NCBI RefSeq assembly: GCF_030012215.1
Contig: NZ_JASCXX010000025.1
Coordinates: 1 to 64,000, forward strand
DNA: 64,000 nucleotides
Direction of reading: 5' to 3'
From: Anaerobaca lacustris
GTDB lineage: Bacteria > Planctomycetota > Phycisphaerae > Sedimentisphaerales > Anaerobacaceae
Each line of letters begins with the position of its first letter. Positions within the stretch are counted from its first letter, which is position 1. The notes under the pieces were generated by a model. The model saw only the letters and a list, made by a program, of their open reading frames with translations, was not told where the DNA came from and searched no databases. The position numbers were made by a program, and so were the translations under genes. Of the stretch, positions 1 to 8,034 are shown one piece after another.

Positions 1-580
1 GGTCCTGGTGTTGCGACCACAATCGCTCGAGGAATGCGCGTGCTTCTGACGATTGTGAGTTTTCAAGCAGGTTCTTCGCATGGTCAATCTCAGCCGTGAT
101 CTCAACTGTGGGGCCTATGGCCATACCTATGATCTGCTCGACCTCACTCTGCGAAAACGTACTACACATTTTCTCGCAGATAGTCCTATGGGCCCATATT
201 TCGATAGTGAGTTGCGGATATGTCGGCCGTAACTCCTCGTCGACGTATCTTTCGACATCACCTGCCAGAATGTCATTCGTCAGAAACACCCATTTTGCTA
301 CCTCCCTGTGGTTGGTCAAACACCCCTCGAGATCGGACTTGATCTTGTCCTTGGTCTTGCTTTGCGGTTCCCCTCTTGTAGCGTGCGCTGCAAAGAAGAT
401 CCTCGCCTTGGGACAGTAACCATCATTCTTGCGGTCTCCTCTTGGTCCAGCCGCGCGCACGGGGGTATAGTCGTCGGGGAACAGTTTCAAGCAGAATCTG
501 TCGCACAGCTCCTGAAATGCATTGCCCGCCAGGTTTGCGATTCGGTTTTCAACGATTTCTCTGAGTGTCGCGGGATTCAT
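1..580 (-). CDS. PD-(D/E)xK/ABC-3C-like nuclease-domain protein, C-terminus off the window
   Basis: The frame opens at an ATG (580-578) and runs without a stop through the left edge, giving at least 193 codons; the C-terminal part lies outside the window. Residues 45-55 read GPRGDRKNDGY, followed by TKDKIKSDLEG (76-86) and KWVFLTND (96-103). This order (GxxGDrknDGy, Lys-rich helix, WVFxTN) is what I recall from restriction-endonuclease-like N-terminal domains of bacterial defence ATPases and ABC-three-component proteins; D49 and D53 would be candidate metal ligands. That assignment is by recalled pattern, not by a search. The ATG overlaps the stop of the truncated TIR frame upstream (ATGA), so the two were or are translationally coupled. 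It could also be an uncharacterised protein with only chance similarity; the missing C-terminus would decide. Confidence 0.5.
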   Translation of the reverse strand, partial: MNPATLREIVENRIANLAGNAFQELCDRFCLKLFPDDYTPVRAAGPRGDRKNDGYCPKARIFFAAHATRGEPQSKTKDKIKSDLEGCLTNHREVAKWVFLTNDILAGDVERYVDEELRPTYPQLTIEIWAHRTICEKMCSTFSQSEVEQIIGMAIGPTVEITAEIDHAKNLLENSQSSEARAFLERLWSQHQD

Positions 581-762
581 ATATGTTCCTCAATCCTGGC
601 AGGGATGCTGTCGCCGAGCCTGGTCTCCCTTTCCTCGACCCAGACCTTCAGGCCGTCGGTTTTGAGATGCTTGCCGGGTTCTCGGACGATGGGTTTGTCT
701 TTCCTGCTGTGGCTCAGGAAGACATCGTATTGGAACGCTGCGGCCATTTCTCCCGCTTTCAC
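577..762 (-). pseudogene. Truncated TIR-domain gene (N-terminal remnant)
   Basis: The 61-codon frame begins GTG at 762, with an ATG five codons in (747) preceded by GGGAG. It encodes YDVFLSHSRKDK, then DGLKVWVEE and GDSIPARIEE, the standard start of a bacterial TIR domain (betaA-FLSHxxKD, alphaA, W-x-D/E-E, GDSI). A complete TIR domain is about 130 residues; this frame stops at 577-579 right after IEEHI, before the catalytic Glu region and the rest of the fold. The stop overlaps the next gene's ATG. I read it as a truncated TIR gene, probably left after deletion or replacement of its C-terminal half by the nuclease-like gene. TIR domains act as NADases or signalling modules in antiphage systems, but this fragment alone should not be catalytic. 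Confidence 0.6.
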
Positions 763-869
763 ACGAGATCGTCAGAACCCGTCGACACGGCTCGCGTCGT
801 GTACGAGGTCACGCTTCAATCCGTACCATTATGCCGGGATATCGGCCGGACCGCAAGGACAAACGCGGT

Positions 870-1042
870 CCGGCCGTCAAAACACGAAGCACGAAACCCG
901 AAACTCGAAACAAATCCACGTGACCGAAATCCCAATGTCCAGAACCGCTGACCTTCAGCCCGCGAGATACGAGATACCAGATACGAGCAACGAATCCCGA
1001 GCGACCAGCGACGAGCGACGAGATACGAGATACGAGCGACAT
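870..1042. repeat. Degenerate low-complexity intergenic repeat (ACGAGATA-like units)
   Basis: The stretch is built of short near-repeats such as CGAGATACGAGATACGAG, AGCGACGAGCGACGAGAT and ACGAAGCACGAAACCCGAAA. On the minus strand it reads as runs of TCGTATC / TCGCTCG / TTTCGGGTTTCG. One frame stays open across it, but the translation (SRISSLVAGRS..., LFRVSGFVLRV...) is just the repeat read as codons and is not a protein. Similar wording is familiar from intergenic spacers of environmental genomes. It fills the gap between the TIR remnant and the HNH/AP2 gene, and no other gene is seen in 763-1042. Confidence 0.6.
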
Positions 1043-1825
1043 CTAAACTTCCTCCGGGAAGTTCAGATGGGCGAATTCGCCGAAGAGTTGGCGGGCGGCT
1101 CGGTCGTAGGCTCGGGCGGCTTCGATTTCGGTGGGGAAGGTGCCGAGGTTGATGTTTTTGCCGTTGTGGCAGATGCGGGCGTACCAGGTGTGGCGTCGCT
1201 TGTCGTAGTAGACGCCCTTGTAGATGGAGGCGCCGGAGCGGCGTTTGTGGATGTTCTGCATGTTCTGTTGGTTCGTGCAGTTGCGCATGTTGGCCCGGCG
1301 GTTATGCAGGCCGTTGCCGTCGATGTGGTCGACCATCATGCCGGGAGGCGGCTGCATGATCTCGCGGTGCATGTAGATGGTCTTTCCGCCTTCTTTGCGG
1401 CCGGCGTACAGCTTGCCGGGGGCGACGAGGTGCCATTTGTACTGGCTGAGCCACTCGTAGTCGGCGGCGTCGACGATGGCGAACTTGCCCTGGGTCAGGG
1501 CGATGTAGCGGATCTCGTCGCTGGGCGGGGCGGGCTCTTCGAGCCGGACCGGGGGCTTGCGGCGGGCGCGGAAGTTCGTGCATGTCGAGGCGGGCCAGAC
1601 CTCGCACATCTCGCCGGGCGATCTGTCGCAGTTGACGCACATCAGGCGGCTCATCCAGCCGTTGGGGAACAGGGCCGAGACGCCGGGTTGGACCCAGTGT
1701 GCGAAGACGCAGTGGAAGCAGGTTCGCTTGGGCGGCTCGGAGGGCGGAGCCGGGCAGGCGTCGGTTGGGGTGTCTTTGGTTTGGACGCGTTCGGGGGACT
1801 TCTTCTTGGCGGGCTTGCTCATCAT
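1043..1825 (-). CDS. HNH endonuclease with C-terminal AP2 DNA-binding domain
   Basis: 260 residues. The start is taken at the ATG of the ATGATG pair (1825) because CTCCTTT at 1828-1834 gives AAAGGAG on the coding strand, three bases away; a longer frame upstream lacks such a site. N-terminal residues carry a Cys cluster (CFHC, then CVNC, later two further Cys) that looks like a zinc ribbon. The centre has an HNH_3-type motif (YMHREIM, VDHIDGNGLHNRRANMR), and the end has an AP2 domain (YKGVYYDKRRHTWYARI, NLGTFPTEIEAARAYDRAA). HNH plus AP2 is typical of free-standing homing-type or phage-associated nucleases that cut and bind DNA. It is probably a selfish or accessory gene, consistent with its repeat-rich surroundings. 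A strong sigma70-like promoter lies about 330 bases upstream. Function is inferred from domains. Confidence 0.85.
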   Translation of the reverse strand: MMSKPAKKKSPERVQTKDTPTDACPAPPSEPPKRTCFHCVFAHWVQPGVSALFPNGWMSRLMCVNCDRSPGEMCEVWPASTCTNFRARRKPPVRLEEPAPPSDEIRYIALTQGKFAIVDAADYEWLSQYKWHLVAPGKLYAGRKEGGKTIYMHREIMQPPPGMMVDHIDGNGLHNRRANMRNCTNQQNMQNIHKRRSGASIYKGVYYDKRRHTWYARICHNGKNINLGTFPTEIEAARAYDRAARQLFGEFAHLNFPEEV

Positions 1826-1842
1826 CGCTCCTTTCGTGGGGT

Positions 1843-1946
1843 TGTAAGTCGTGTGCTTCACATGACATAGGCGGCGAGCGGGGACGCTCGTCCTGCGCTG
1901 TAAGTCGTGTGTCTCGCATGACATAGGAGGCGAGCGGGGATGCTCG
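1843..1946. repeat. Tandem direct repeat, two 48-bp copies at 56-bp period
   Basis: Copy 1 (1843-1890) and copy 2 (1899-1946) both begin TGTAAGTCGTGTG, continue through CATGACATAGG and GGCGAGCGGGGA, and end GCTCG, with a handful of substitutions. They sit in the presumed 5' leader of the HNH/AP2 gene. They could be duplicated leader sequence or protein-binding sites, or a replication-slippage product. Confidence 0.75.
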
Positions 1947-2157
1947 GCGTGTGTTGCCGGGTGAATGCCACAGGCAGATGCGAGCAGACGGGTAGACGGG
2001 TAGACGGGGGACCCGACCGGCAGGGCTTTTGCGTGCGCCATCGGCGGCACGACCCTGGGTCGGCGCTCCGCACGGCGGAGCGGTTCGCTCTACCCGGTTG
2101 TCAATCGGCCGGTCCGCCACGGGCCGGCGTCGCGTCTCGCGGCGGCGAGACAGGGTC

Positions 2158-2186
2158 AATATAAACCATGGATCAAGTTATGTCAA
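2158..2186 (-). promoter_or_regulatory. Sigma70-like promoter, minus strand
   Basis: On the minus strand TTGACA (2186-2181) and TATATT (2163-2158) are separated by exactly 17 bases, in an AT-rich island of an otherwise GC-rich window. Transcription would start near 2150 and run into the direct repeats and the HNH/AP2 gene, giving a leader of about 325 nt. No closer gene on that strand is convincing. Confidence 0.6.
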
Positions 2187-2312
2187 TAAAAAAACACATA
2201 ACATTGCAATTTACGTAAAGCATTTCAGGCCAAGGACTCGCCCGTTTCGGCGGTGTCGTTGTATCGACCGGGGGGGCCGCGAGGGCGGCCTTTGGAGGGT
2301 TGAGATGGAGGG

Positions 2313-2341
2313 TTGACAGGGGCGGATCGGGTCTCTACGAT
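2313..2341 (+). promoter_or_regulatory. Sigma70-like promoter of the FHA gene
   Basis: TTGACA (2313-2318), a 17-base spacer, and TACGAT (2336-2341). The predicted start of transcription, near 2348, rules out translation starts upstream of it and supports the downstream ATGs at 2367 or 2394. Confidence 0.55.
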
Positions 2342-2393
2342 TCTCGCATTGGGACAGGCCGATTTTATGGACAGAAGGTCGGGAGCCGTAGCT

Positions 2394-2825
2394 ATGGCAT
2401 CGCTTATCGTCACATCGGGCAGGCAGGAGGGCGATTACTATCCACTCGGGCGGCGGACCAACGTGGTCGGGCGGGATGAGGCGCTGCTGATCCAGGTTCT
2501 GGACAACATGGTCTCGCGCAAGCACCTGCAGATCCGGTTCGACGAGAAGACGGGCAAGTACTACGCCTACGACATGAAGAGCCGCAACGGGGTGTATGTC
2601 AACAACCAGCGGATCTCCGGCGAGACGCCCCTGGCTGACGGCGACGTCATCCTGGTGGGCCTGACGAGCCTGCTGTTTCTCGACAAGGATTTCAAGGACA
2701 AAGACAGCGCGCTGCTGCACTACCGGAAGGTGGGCGAGCGGATGCGCGTCACGGTGTACGGGCCGCAGGAGATCGACGAGGTCGATCGCGGCCAGGGGGA
2801 GACCGGGCACCCGATCAAGTGGTGA
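2394..2825 (+). CDS. FHA-domain protein
   Basis: 143 residues from the ATG at 2394, which has GGGAG about nine bases upstream; the in-frame ATG at 2367 is an alternative. The protein is nearly all one forkhead-associated domain: LGRRTNVVGRDEA (the GR core of strand 3), MVSRKHLQIRFD (S-x-x-H phosphothreonine-binding motif), SRNGVYVNNQRI (NG-x-xxN loop) and a final hydrophobic strand. FHA domains bind phosphothreonine peptides, so the protein probably reads Ser/Thr kinase signals in the cytoplasm. There is no fused effector, and no kinase is nearby. The following gene begins 35 bases downstream and may be cotranscribed, but the products have no obvious link. Confidence 0.9.
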   Translation: MASLIVTSGRQEGDYYPLGRRTNVVGRDEALLIQVLDNMVSRKHLQIRFDEKTGKYYAYDMKSRNGVYVNNQRISGETPLADGDVILVGLTSLLFLDKDFKDKDSALLHYRKVGERMRVTVYGPQEIDEVDRGQGETGHPIKW

Positions 2826-2860
2826 CGATCGAATAGGCAAATCGGAACAAGGAGGTGCGC

Positions 2861-4192
2861 ATGGATCGACGCGAGATGCTGGGGGCTATCGGATTCGGTG
2901 CAGCGGGGCTGCTCGGATGGGCGGGCCGGCAGGAGGATGCCTCGGCGGCGCAGTACGCCCAGGCGACGAAGGGTCTGCCTGCTCTGAAGATCACCGATGT
3001 CAAAGCGATCGTCACTGCCCCGCAGGGCATCCGTCTGTGCGTGGTGAAGGTCGAGACGAGCGAGCCCGGGCTGTACGGGCTCGGCTGCGCGACGTTCAAT
3101 CAGAGGACATTGCCCGTGGTCTCGGCCGTCGATGACTATCTCAGGCCGTTCGCGAAGGGCCGTGACGCCGACAACATCGAGGACATGTGGCAGAACGCCT
3201 ACACGAGTTCTTATTGGCGAAACGGCCCGGTGCTCAACAACGCCTTGAGCGGGCTGGACCAGGCCCTGTGGGACATCAAGGGCAAGCGGGCGAACATGCC
3301 CGTGTACCAGTTGCTCGGCGGCAAGTGCCGATTCGCGGTCGATTGCTATACGCACTGCGGCGGCGGCACGCTGGCGCAGATCGAGCAGAGCGTTCGGCAG
3401 GCAATGGAGCGCGGGTTTCGGCACATCCGCATCCAGCGGGGCGGCTACGGCTCGCCGCACCTCTCGAAGCAAGCCGACTTCAAGGAGGCCGGCTTCGGGG
3501 CATCGGTCGATTCGAACATGGCGATCCGGCCGTATGTCAAGGGCACGATCGAGATGTTCGAGCACATCCGCAGCACCTGCGGCGACGACGTCGAGCTGCT
3601 GCACGACATTCACGAGCGCATCCCGCCGATCGAGGCGATCAACCTGGTCAAGCGGCTGGAGGTCTGTCGCCCGTACTTCATCGAGGACCCATTCTCGCCC
3701 GAAGACATCGGCTATTTCAAGCTGCTCCGCCAGCAGACCTGCGTGCCGATTGCCATGGGGGAGCTGTTCAACAACCCGCACGAATGGGTCGGCCTGATGA
3801 GCGAGCGGCTGATCGACTTCATCCGCGTGCACATCTCGCAGATCGGCGGGCTCAGCGTGGCCCGCAAGATCGCGGCGCTGGGCGAGTGGTTCAACGTCCG
3901 CAGCGCCTGGCACGGGCCGGGCGACGTCTCCCCGGTCGGGCACGCGGCCAACGCGCATCTCGATCTGGCGATCTGGAACTTCGGCATCCAGGAGGCGGTG
4001 CACTTCAACGAGCGGACGCGCGAGGTCTTCCCGGGCGCGCCGACGGTCGAAAACGGCTACATGCACATCAACGAAGCGCCCGGCTGGGGCGTGGACATCG
4101 ATGAGACTCTGGCGGCCAAGTTTCCGCTGCCCGAGCATCCGGGGTACTGGAACCCGGTCCGCCGGCCCGACGGGACCGCCGTCCGGCCATAA
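2861..4192 (+). CDS. Tat-exported enolase-superfamily protein, D-mannonate dehydratase (ManD/RspA)-like
   Basis: 443 residues. The ATG at 2861 is chosen over an in-frame GTG at 2855 because GGAGG (2851-2855) sits five bases upstream. The N-terminus (DRREML followed by a Gly/Ala/Leu-rich stretch to about residue 25) looks like a Tat signal. The rest is a mandelate-racemase/enolase fold: D249 in LLHDIHERI, E275 in FIEDPF, E301 in AMGELF, with H251 and H351. The spacings D-26-E-26-E-50-H match those I recall for D-mannonate dehydratase (D210, E236, E262, H312, with H212). The family normally works in the cytoplasm on mannonate or gluconate; an export signal is unusual. It may be a periplasmic acid-sugar dehydratase with another substrate. 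Confidence 0.85.
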   Translation: MDRREMLGAIGFGAAGLLGWAGRQEDASAAQYAQATKGLPALKITDVKAIVTAPQGIRLCVVKVETSEPGLYGLGCATFNQRTLPVVSAVDDYLRPFAKGRDADNIEDMWQNAYTSSYWRNGPVLNNALSGLDQALWDIKGKRANMPVYQLLGGKCRFAVDCYTHCGGGTLAQIEQSVRQAMERGFRHIRIQRGGYGSPHLSKQADFKEAGFGASVDSNMAIRPYVKGTIEMFEHIRSTCGDDVELLHDIHERIPPIEAINLVKRLEVCRPYFIEDPFSPEDIGYFKLLRQQTCVPIAMGELFNNPHEWVGLMSERLIDFIRVHISQIGGLSVARKIAALGEWFNVRSAWHGPGDVSPVGHAANAHLDLAIWNFGIQEAVHFNERTREVFPGAPTVENGYMHINEAPGWGVDIDETLAAKFPLPEHPGYWNPVRRPDGTAVRP

Positions 4193-4198
4193 TCGGCG

Positions 4199-5197
4199 TC
4201 ATCGGCCGGCGTACTTGTCGCGGTCGCAGGTGATCCTGCCGTCGCGGTATTCGAGCTCGGCCGCCTGCAAGACCGTGCGGTTGGTGCCGAAGAGCGGGTG
4301 CGCCGGCGGATAGTGCACGTGATAGAGGATGATGGCTCGATCATCGAGCAGGATGATGCCGGGATGGCCTCCCTGGGCGTCGTCCTTGTCGCGTTTGCCC
4401 GGCTCGCGGAGCAGGCTGTCGGCGTACTGCCAGTCGGTCAGGCCGTCCTGCGACCGATAGACCCGTATCCCGCGCTGCCATGAGTCCACGACGAGCCAGT
4501 AGGCGCCGTGCCACTGCCAGACGAACGGCGCCTCGTGGTTGACGTCGGTGACGGCCGGCCCGACCACCTTCCAGCGATAGAGGTCGTCGCTCTGCGCCAG
4601 ATAGGAGCGCGACCCGTGGACCTCGTCCTTGTAGAGCATGCACCACGTGCCGCCCGCGCGATAGATGCCGGCGTCGATGCACCGGTCCGAGGACAGATCG
4701 AGCGTGGATTGATAGGTCCAGGTCTTACCGTCTGTGCTGGTGAAGTGCTTGATGAATCGCTTGCCGATCCACTCGGTGTAGATGCCGTCCACCCACGAGA
4801 CGTACATGTGATACAGACCCTCGTGGTACAGCACGCCCGGCGCCCACCAGCTACAGTTGCCCACGATGGGGTCGCCGAGTCCTCGATCGCCCTGGCAGAT
4901 GCCGAGGTAGCGCCACTGCCGACCGTCCTTGGAAGCGGCGATGCCGATGGCCGAGCCGTGACAGAACTCGACGCCCTTGTTGGGCTGGAGGGTCGCGCGC
5001 CTCTGGGTGTAGTAGATCCACCATTCGTTCGCCTGATGGTTCCAGACCGGGGCGGGATCGGCGGCCCCGTCCCAGATCGGATCGCTGAACAATGGGGCCG
5101 GGGCATTGGCCAGGTCGAACATTCGCTCGTCAGCGGCACGGCACAGGCCGCACACGAGAGCCACGAGACACAGACACACGATGATTCTGCTTTTCAT
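4199..5197 (-). CDS. Secreted GH43/GH32-like five-bladed beta-propeller protein
   Basis: 332 residues with a clear Sec signal peptide (MKSR, a Leu/Val/Cys-rich core, cut near 22 after CRA). The mature part has repeated beta-propeller blades typical of glycoside hydrolase clan F/J-like proteins: ADPAPVWNHQANEWWIYYT near residue 46 with D47 as candidate general base, WWAPGVLYHEGLYHMYVSW, KHFTSTDGKTW, IDAGIYRAGGTWCMLYK, HEAPFVWQWHGAYWLVVDS, and HPGIILLDDRAIILYHVHY. It probably hydrolyses or binds an oligosaccharide in the periplasm or outside the cell. Its stop lies only six bases from the stop of the convergent mannonate-dehydratase-like gene. Substrate cannot be read from sequence, and it could be a non-catalytic propeller. 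Confidence 0.75.
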   Translation of the reverse strand: MKSRIIVCLCLVALVCGLCRAADERMFDLANAPAPLFSDPIWDGAADPAPVWNHQANEWWIYYTQRRATLQPNKGVEFCHGSAIGIAASKDGRQWRYLGICQGDRGLGDPIVGNCSWWAPGVLYHEGLYHMYVSWVDGIYTEWIGKRFIKHFTSTDGKTWTYQSTLDLSSDRCIDAGIYRAGGTWCMLYKDEVHGSRSYLAQSDDLYRWKVVGPAVTDVNHEAPFVWQWHGAYWLVVDSWQRGIRVYRSQDGLTDWQYADSLLREPGKRDKDDAQGGHPGIILLDDRAIILYHVHYPPAHPLFGTNRTVLQAAELEYRDGRITCDRDKYAGR

Positions 5198-5209
5198 GCG
5201 ATTGTCCCT

Positions 5210-6124
5210 TCATCGATGATGGCGCTGCCGGACGGCCCATTGGGCCGCGAGGAAGCCCCAGGCGATCCCGACGACGGCGCCGACGCCGTGGGCGGTGTTG
5301 GCGATGTTGCCGACCATGCCCGACAGGCCCAGAAAGAACCATCCGATCATGAGCGCGACGGTTTGCGGGTGCAGTTCCAGGCCGGAGGCGGGGTCGAACT
5401 TGCCCTGCATCCAGATATAGCCGAGCAGGCCGAAGACCACGCCCGACATGCCTCCGAAGGTCGGCCCGCTCACGAGGTACTGGCCGAGATTGGAGACGGC
5501 CGAAATCACCAGCGCCAGCGCCAGCAGTTGCCATGTTCCTTTACGGGTCTCGATCATACTGCCCAGGTCCCTCAGCCACATCATGTTGAAGAAGATGTGC
5601 AGCAGGCCGAAATGCACGAACATGGGCGTGAACAGCCGCCAGAGCTGGCCGCGCCGGATCTCGGGCAGGCCCGAGTCCCATTCGACGTACTGCCCGTCGA
5701 AGGAGTAGTGCGTAATCGACAGATAGGGGACGATGCGGTCGTTCTCGCCGAGGCCGGTGGCAAGCGTCACAAGCACGCTGATCGCCAGCAACGCCATCGT
5801 CAAGACCCCATAGCCGATCGGGGGCCTGTAGAACGCGGTGCGGCCATCCACGATGCGGGCCCGCTTCGGAACGCTCACTTGCACGTCGCGCTGTCGCTGC
5901 CGGGCGCCTTTCTCGGCCCCCCCGGCAAACGTCGGATCGTCGGGCCGTGCAGCAAACCGCTCGAACAGCGACGCGGCCTCTTCGAGTCGCGATTCATCGA
6001 GGACCCAGATGTCCCAACCACCGCCGGAGGCCGGGTCTACCTGGTTCTCGATCCGGCGACCGTAGAGGAAGTCTCCGAATCGTCTGGCCTGGTTCTCGTC
6101 CTGCAATCGACCGATCTGTCGCAT
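5210..6124 (-). CDS. Rhomboid-family intramembrane serine protease, GlpG-like
   Basis: 304 residues from an ATG at 6124 (GGGG about seven bases upstream); longer in-frame starts are poor. The first 60 residues resemble the GlpG cytoplasmic domain (LQDENQARRFGDFLYGRRI, then SRLEEAASLFERF). The membrane core begins near residue 100 with about six segments. The catalytic pair is visible: S227 in GGMSGVVFG and H279 in NTAHGVG, with N180 and H176 in HIFFNMMW forming the oxyanion site. Rhomboids cut single-pass membrane proteins within the bilayer. It lies 12 bases upstream of the GH43-like gene on the same strand and may be cotranscribed with it. Substrates are unknown. Confidence 0.92.
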   Translation of the reverse strand: MRQIGRLQDENQARRFGDFLYGRRIENQVDPASGGGWDIWVLDESRLEEAASLFERFAARPDDPTFAGGAEKGARQRQRDVQVSVPKRARIVDGRTAFYRPPIGYGVLTMALLAISVLVTLATGLGENDRIVPYLSITHYSFDGQYVEWDSGLPEIRRGQLWRLFTPMFVHFGLLHIFFNMMWLRDLGSMIETRKGTWQLLALALVISAVSNLGQYLVSGPTFGGMSGVVFGLLGYIWMQGKFDPASGLELHPQTVALMIGWFFLGLSGMVGNIANTAHGVGAVVGIAWGFLAAQWAVRQRHHR

Positions 6125-6492
6125 GCGATATCCCCGACCCTGGTGACATACAAGCCGGGTGGATGACCGTCTGCGAAGCCACCCGGCGCACCGCGCTGCG
6201 TCGACGCGTGGCAACAATGGTACCATGTCGGCTCGCACGATGCGACCCTCAACAAGGGACGCCTGGGCGATTGGCGGTTACTCTGGTCGTTCCTTGCCGC
6301 AGTAAGGGCCGCTCGCCAGGAGAGTCGTGCGAGGACGCATGACCTACGGTATGCCAGAGAATCTGAACACGTCCGTAAGCACGCGGCGCCGGCGGGGAGA
6401 GGGCAATCCTTTGGACGGCGTTCTGGACGCGGTCCGTTCGGTCGGGTACATTCAGGGGGCTCTCGCACCTGTGGAGCAGAAAGGCAGGACGC
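6125..6492. other. Intergenic region between divergent rhomboid and sulfatase genes
   Basis: 368 bases with no convincing gene; open frames here are continuations of other frames. It presumably carries divergent promoters. The only candidate I can point to is TGGACG-N17-TACATT on the plus strand (6424-6452), ahead of the sulfatase. Confidence 0.5.
6424..6452 (+). promoter_or_regulatory. Candidate promoter of the sulfatase gene
   Basis: TGGACG (6424-6429), 17-base spacer, TACATT (6447-6452), about 40 bases before the sulfatase ATG. The -35 box is a partial match, so this is a modest candidate. Confidence 0.35.
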
Positions 6493-7971
6493 ATGGAGAC
6501 GATGAACCGTCGGGATTTCGTCAAGGCGGCCGGTGTCGCGGGGATCGCCGCCTTGATGGCGCGATTGGCCGGGGCCCGGACCGCGTCGCCGGCCGCAGGC
6601 AGGCCCAACATCGTTCTGGTCATCACCGACGACCAGGGGTATGGCGAACTATCCTGTCACGGCAATCCGATCCTCAAGACGCCCCATCTGGACCGGCTGC
6701 ACGCGCAGAGCGTTCGCTTCACCGATTTTCACGTGAGCCCGACGTGCGCTCCGACGCGGGCGGCGCTGATGACCGGGCGGCACGAGTTTCGCTCGGGCGT
6801 TACGCACACGATCTACGAGCGCGAGCGGCTCGGCCTGGGCGCGACCACGATCGTCGAGGTGCTCAAGGACGCCGGCTACGCCACGGGGATCTTTGGCAAA
6901 TGGCACCTTGGCGACGAGGAGGCGTACCAGCCGGAGAAGCGCGGCTTCGACGAGGTCTTCATCCACGGGGCCGGCGGGATCGGCCAGACCTATCCGGGCA
7001 GTTGCGGCGATGCGCCGGGCAACAGCTATTTCGACCCCGCCATCCTGCACAACGGAACGTTCGTCAAGACCACTGGTTTCTGTACCGATGTCTTCTTCGA
7101 TCGGGCGCTCGATTGGATCGGCGCCGAATCGCGGAAGGACGGGCCGTTCTTCGCCTATATCTCGACGAACGCCCCGCACAGCCCCTACGTTTGCCCGGAG
7201 GCCTACCAGAGGCCCTATCTCGATGCGGGCATGGCGGCGGCCGATGCGGCGTATTACGGGATGATCGCCAACATCGACGACAACGTCGGCCGTCTGCTGG
7301 CCAAGCTCGACGAGTGGCGACTGAGCGAGCGCACGCTGCTGCTCTTCATGACCGACAACGGCCACTGTCGCGGCCACCTGTACAACGCGGGCATGCGGGC
7401 TGCGAAGGGCAGTCCTTACCAGGGCGGCACACGTGTCCCGGCGTTCTTCCGCCGGCCCGGCACGCTCGGCAGGGGAGTCGATGTGGACGCCCTGGCGGCA
7501 CATATCGATCTGTTTCCCACGCTGGCCGAGATCGCCGGGGCCAAGATCCCGGAGTCTGTGGAACTGGACGGGCGCAGCCTCGTTCCGTTGCTGCTGGACG
7601 CGAAGGCGGATTGGCCCGACCGCTATCTCTTCGTTCACAAGGGCCGCTGGGCCCGTGGCAAGGCCGCCGAGAGCAAATACACCGACTGTGCGGTGCGAAA
7701 CACCCGGTTTCGGCTGGTCAACAACACCGAACTCTACGACATCGCCGACGATCCGGGCGAAACGAAGAACGTCATCGACCGGCACCCCGAGGTCGTCGCG
7801 AAGATGCGGGCCGCTTACGACCGATGGTGGGACGAGGTTCTGCCGTGTATGGTCAACGAGGACGCCGTCGGCCCGACGGTCAATCCGTTCAAAGAACGCT
7901 ACTGGCGGCAGTTCGGCGGCGGTCCCGACGAGGCCCTGCTCAAACGGATGGACCCGATGCGCACGATATAG
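6493..7971 (+). CDS. Tat-exported sulfatase (formylglycine-dependent)
   Basis: 492 residues. The N-terminus MNRRDFVKAAG plus a hydrophobic stretch is a textbook Tat signal. The sulfatase core follows: PNIVLVITDDQG (metal-binding Asp pair near 46), then C85-A-P-T-R, the C-x-P-x-R site where Cys is converted to formylglycine, followed by AALMTGRH. Later come GIFGKWHLG, FFAYISTNAPHSPY, LLFMTDNG and KGSPYQGGTRVP. Formylglycine sulfatases hydrolyse sulfate esters, here probably from sulfated polysaccharide outside the cytoplasm. The C-terminal 60 residues (NPFKERYWRQFGG) are as in planctomycete arylsulfatases. Substrate class cannot be told. No sulfatase-maturating enzyme is encoded in this window; the radical SAM gene at 9115 is a different family. 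Confidence 0.95.
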   Translation: METMNRRDFVKAAGVAGIAALMARLAGARTASPAAGRPNIVLVITDDQGYGELSCHGNPILKTPHLDRLHAQSVRFTDFHVSPTCAPTRAALMTGRHEFRSGVTHTIYERERLGLGATTIVEVLKDAGYATGIFGKWHLGDEEAYQPEKRGFDEVFIHGAGGIGQTYPGSCGDAPGNSYFDPAILHNGTFVKTTGFCTDVFFDRALDWIGAESRKDGPFFAYISTNAPHSPYVCPEAYQRPYLDAGMAAADAAYYGMIANIDDNVGRLLAKLDEWRLSERTLLLFMTDNGHCRGHLYNAGMRAAKGSPYQGGTRVPAFFRRPGTLGRGVDVDALAAHIDLFPTLAEIAGAKIPESVELDGRSLVPLLLDAKADWPDRYLFVHKGRWARGKAAESKYTDCAVRNTRFRLVNNTELYDIADDPGETKNVIDRHPEVVAKMRAAYDRWWDEVLPCMVNEDAVGPTVNPFKERYWRQFGGGPDEALLKRMDPMRTI

Positions 7972-8034
7972 CCTGCGCACACCGATGCCGCAGACGGCGG
8001 TATGGTCCGACCGGAGGAGAGAGCGGCTCTCGGA

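Larger units (their letters stand above)
1826..2393. other. Intergenic region between HNH/AP2 gene and FHA gene
   Basis: No convincing gene. It holds the ribosome-binding site and direct repeats upstream of the HNH/AP2 gene, then a GC-rich stretch with several rival open frames lacking codon-usage support, then an AT-rich island (about 2156-2230) containing a minus-strand promoter, then the plus-strand promoter of the FHA gene. The AT-rich island contrasts sharply with the rest of the window. Confidence 0.6.

Noticed and set aside
308-1870. 520-codon plus-strand frame across the left accessory region
   Set aside because: It crosses the low-complexity repeat and is antisense to the TIR remnant, nuclease-like and HNH/AP2 genes.
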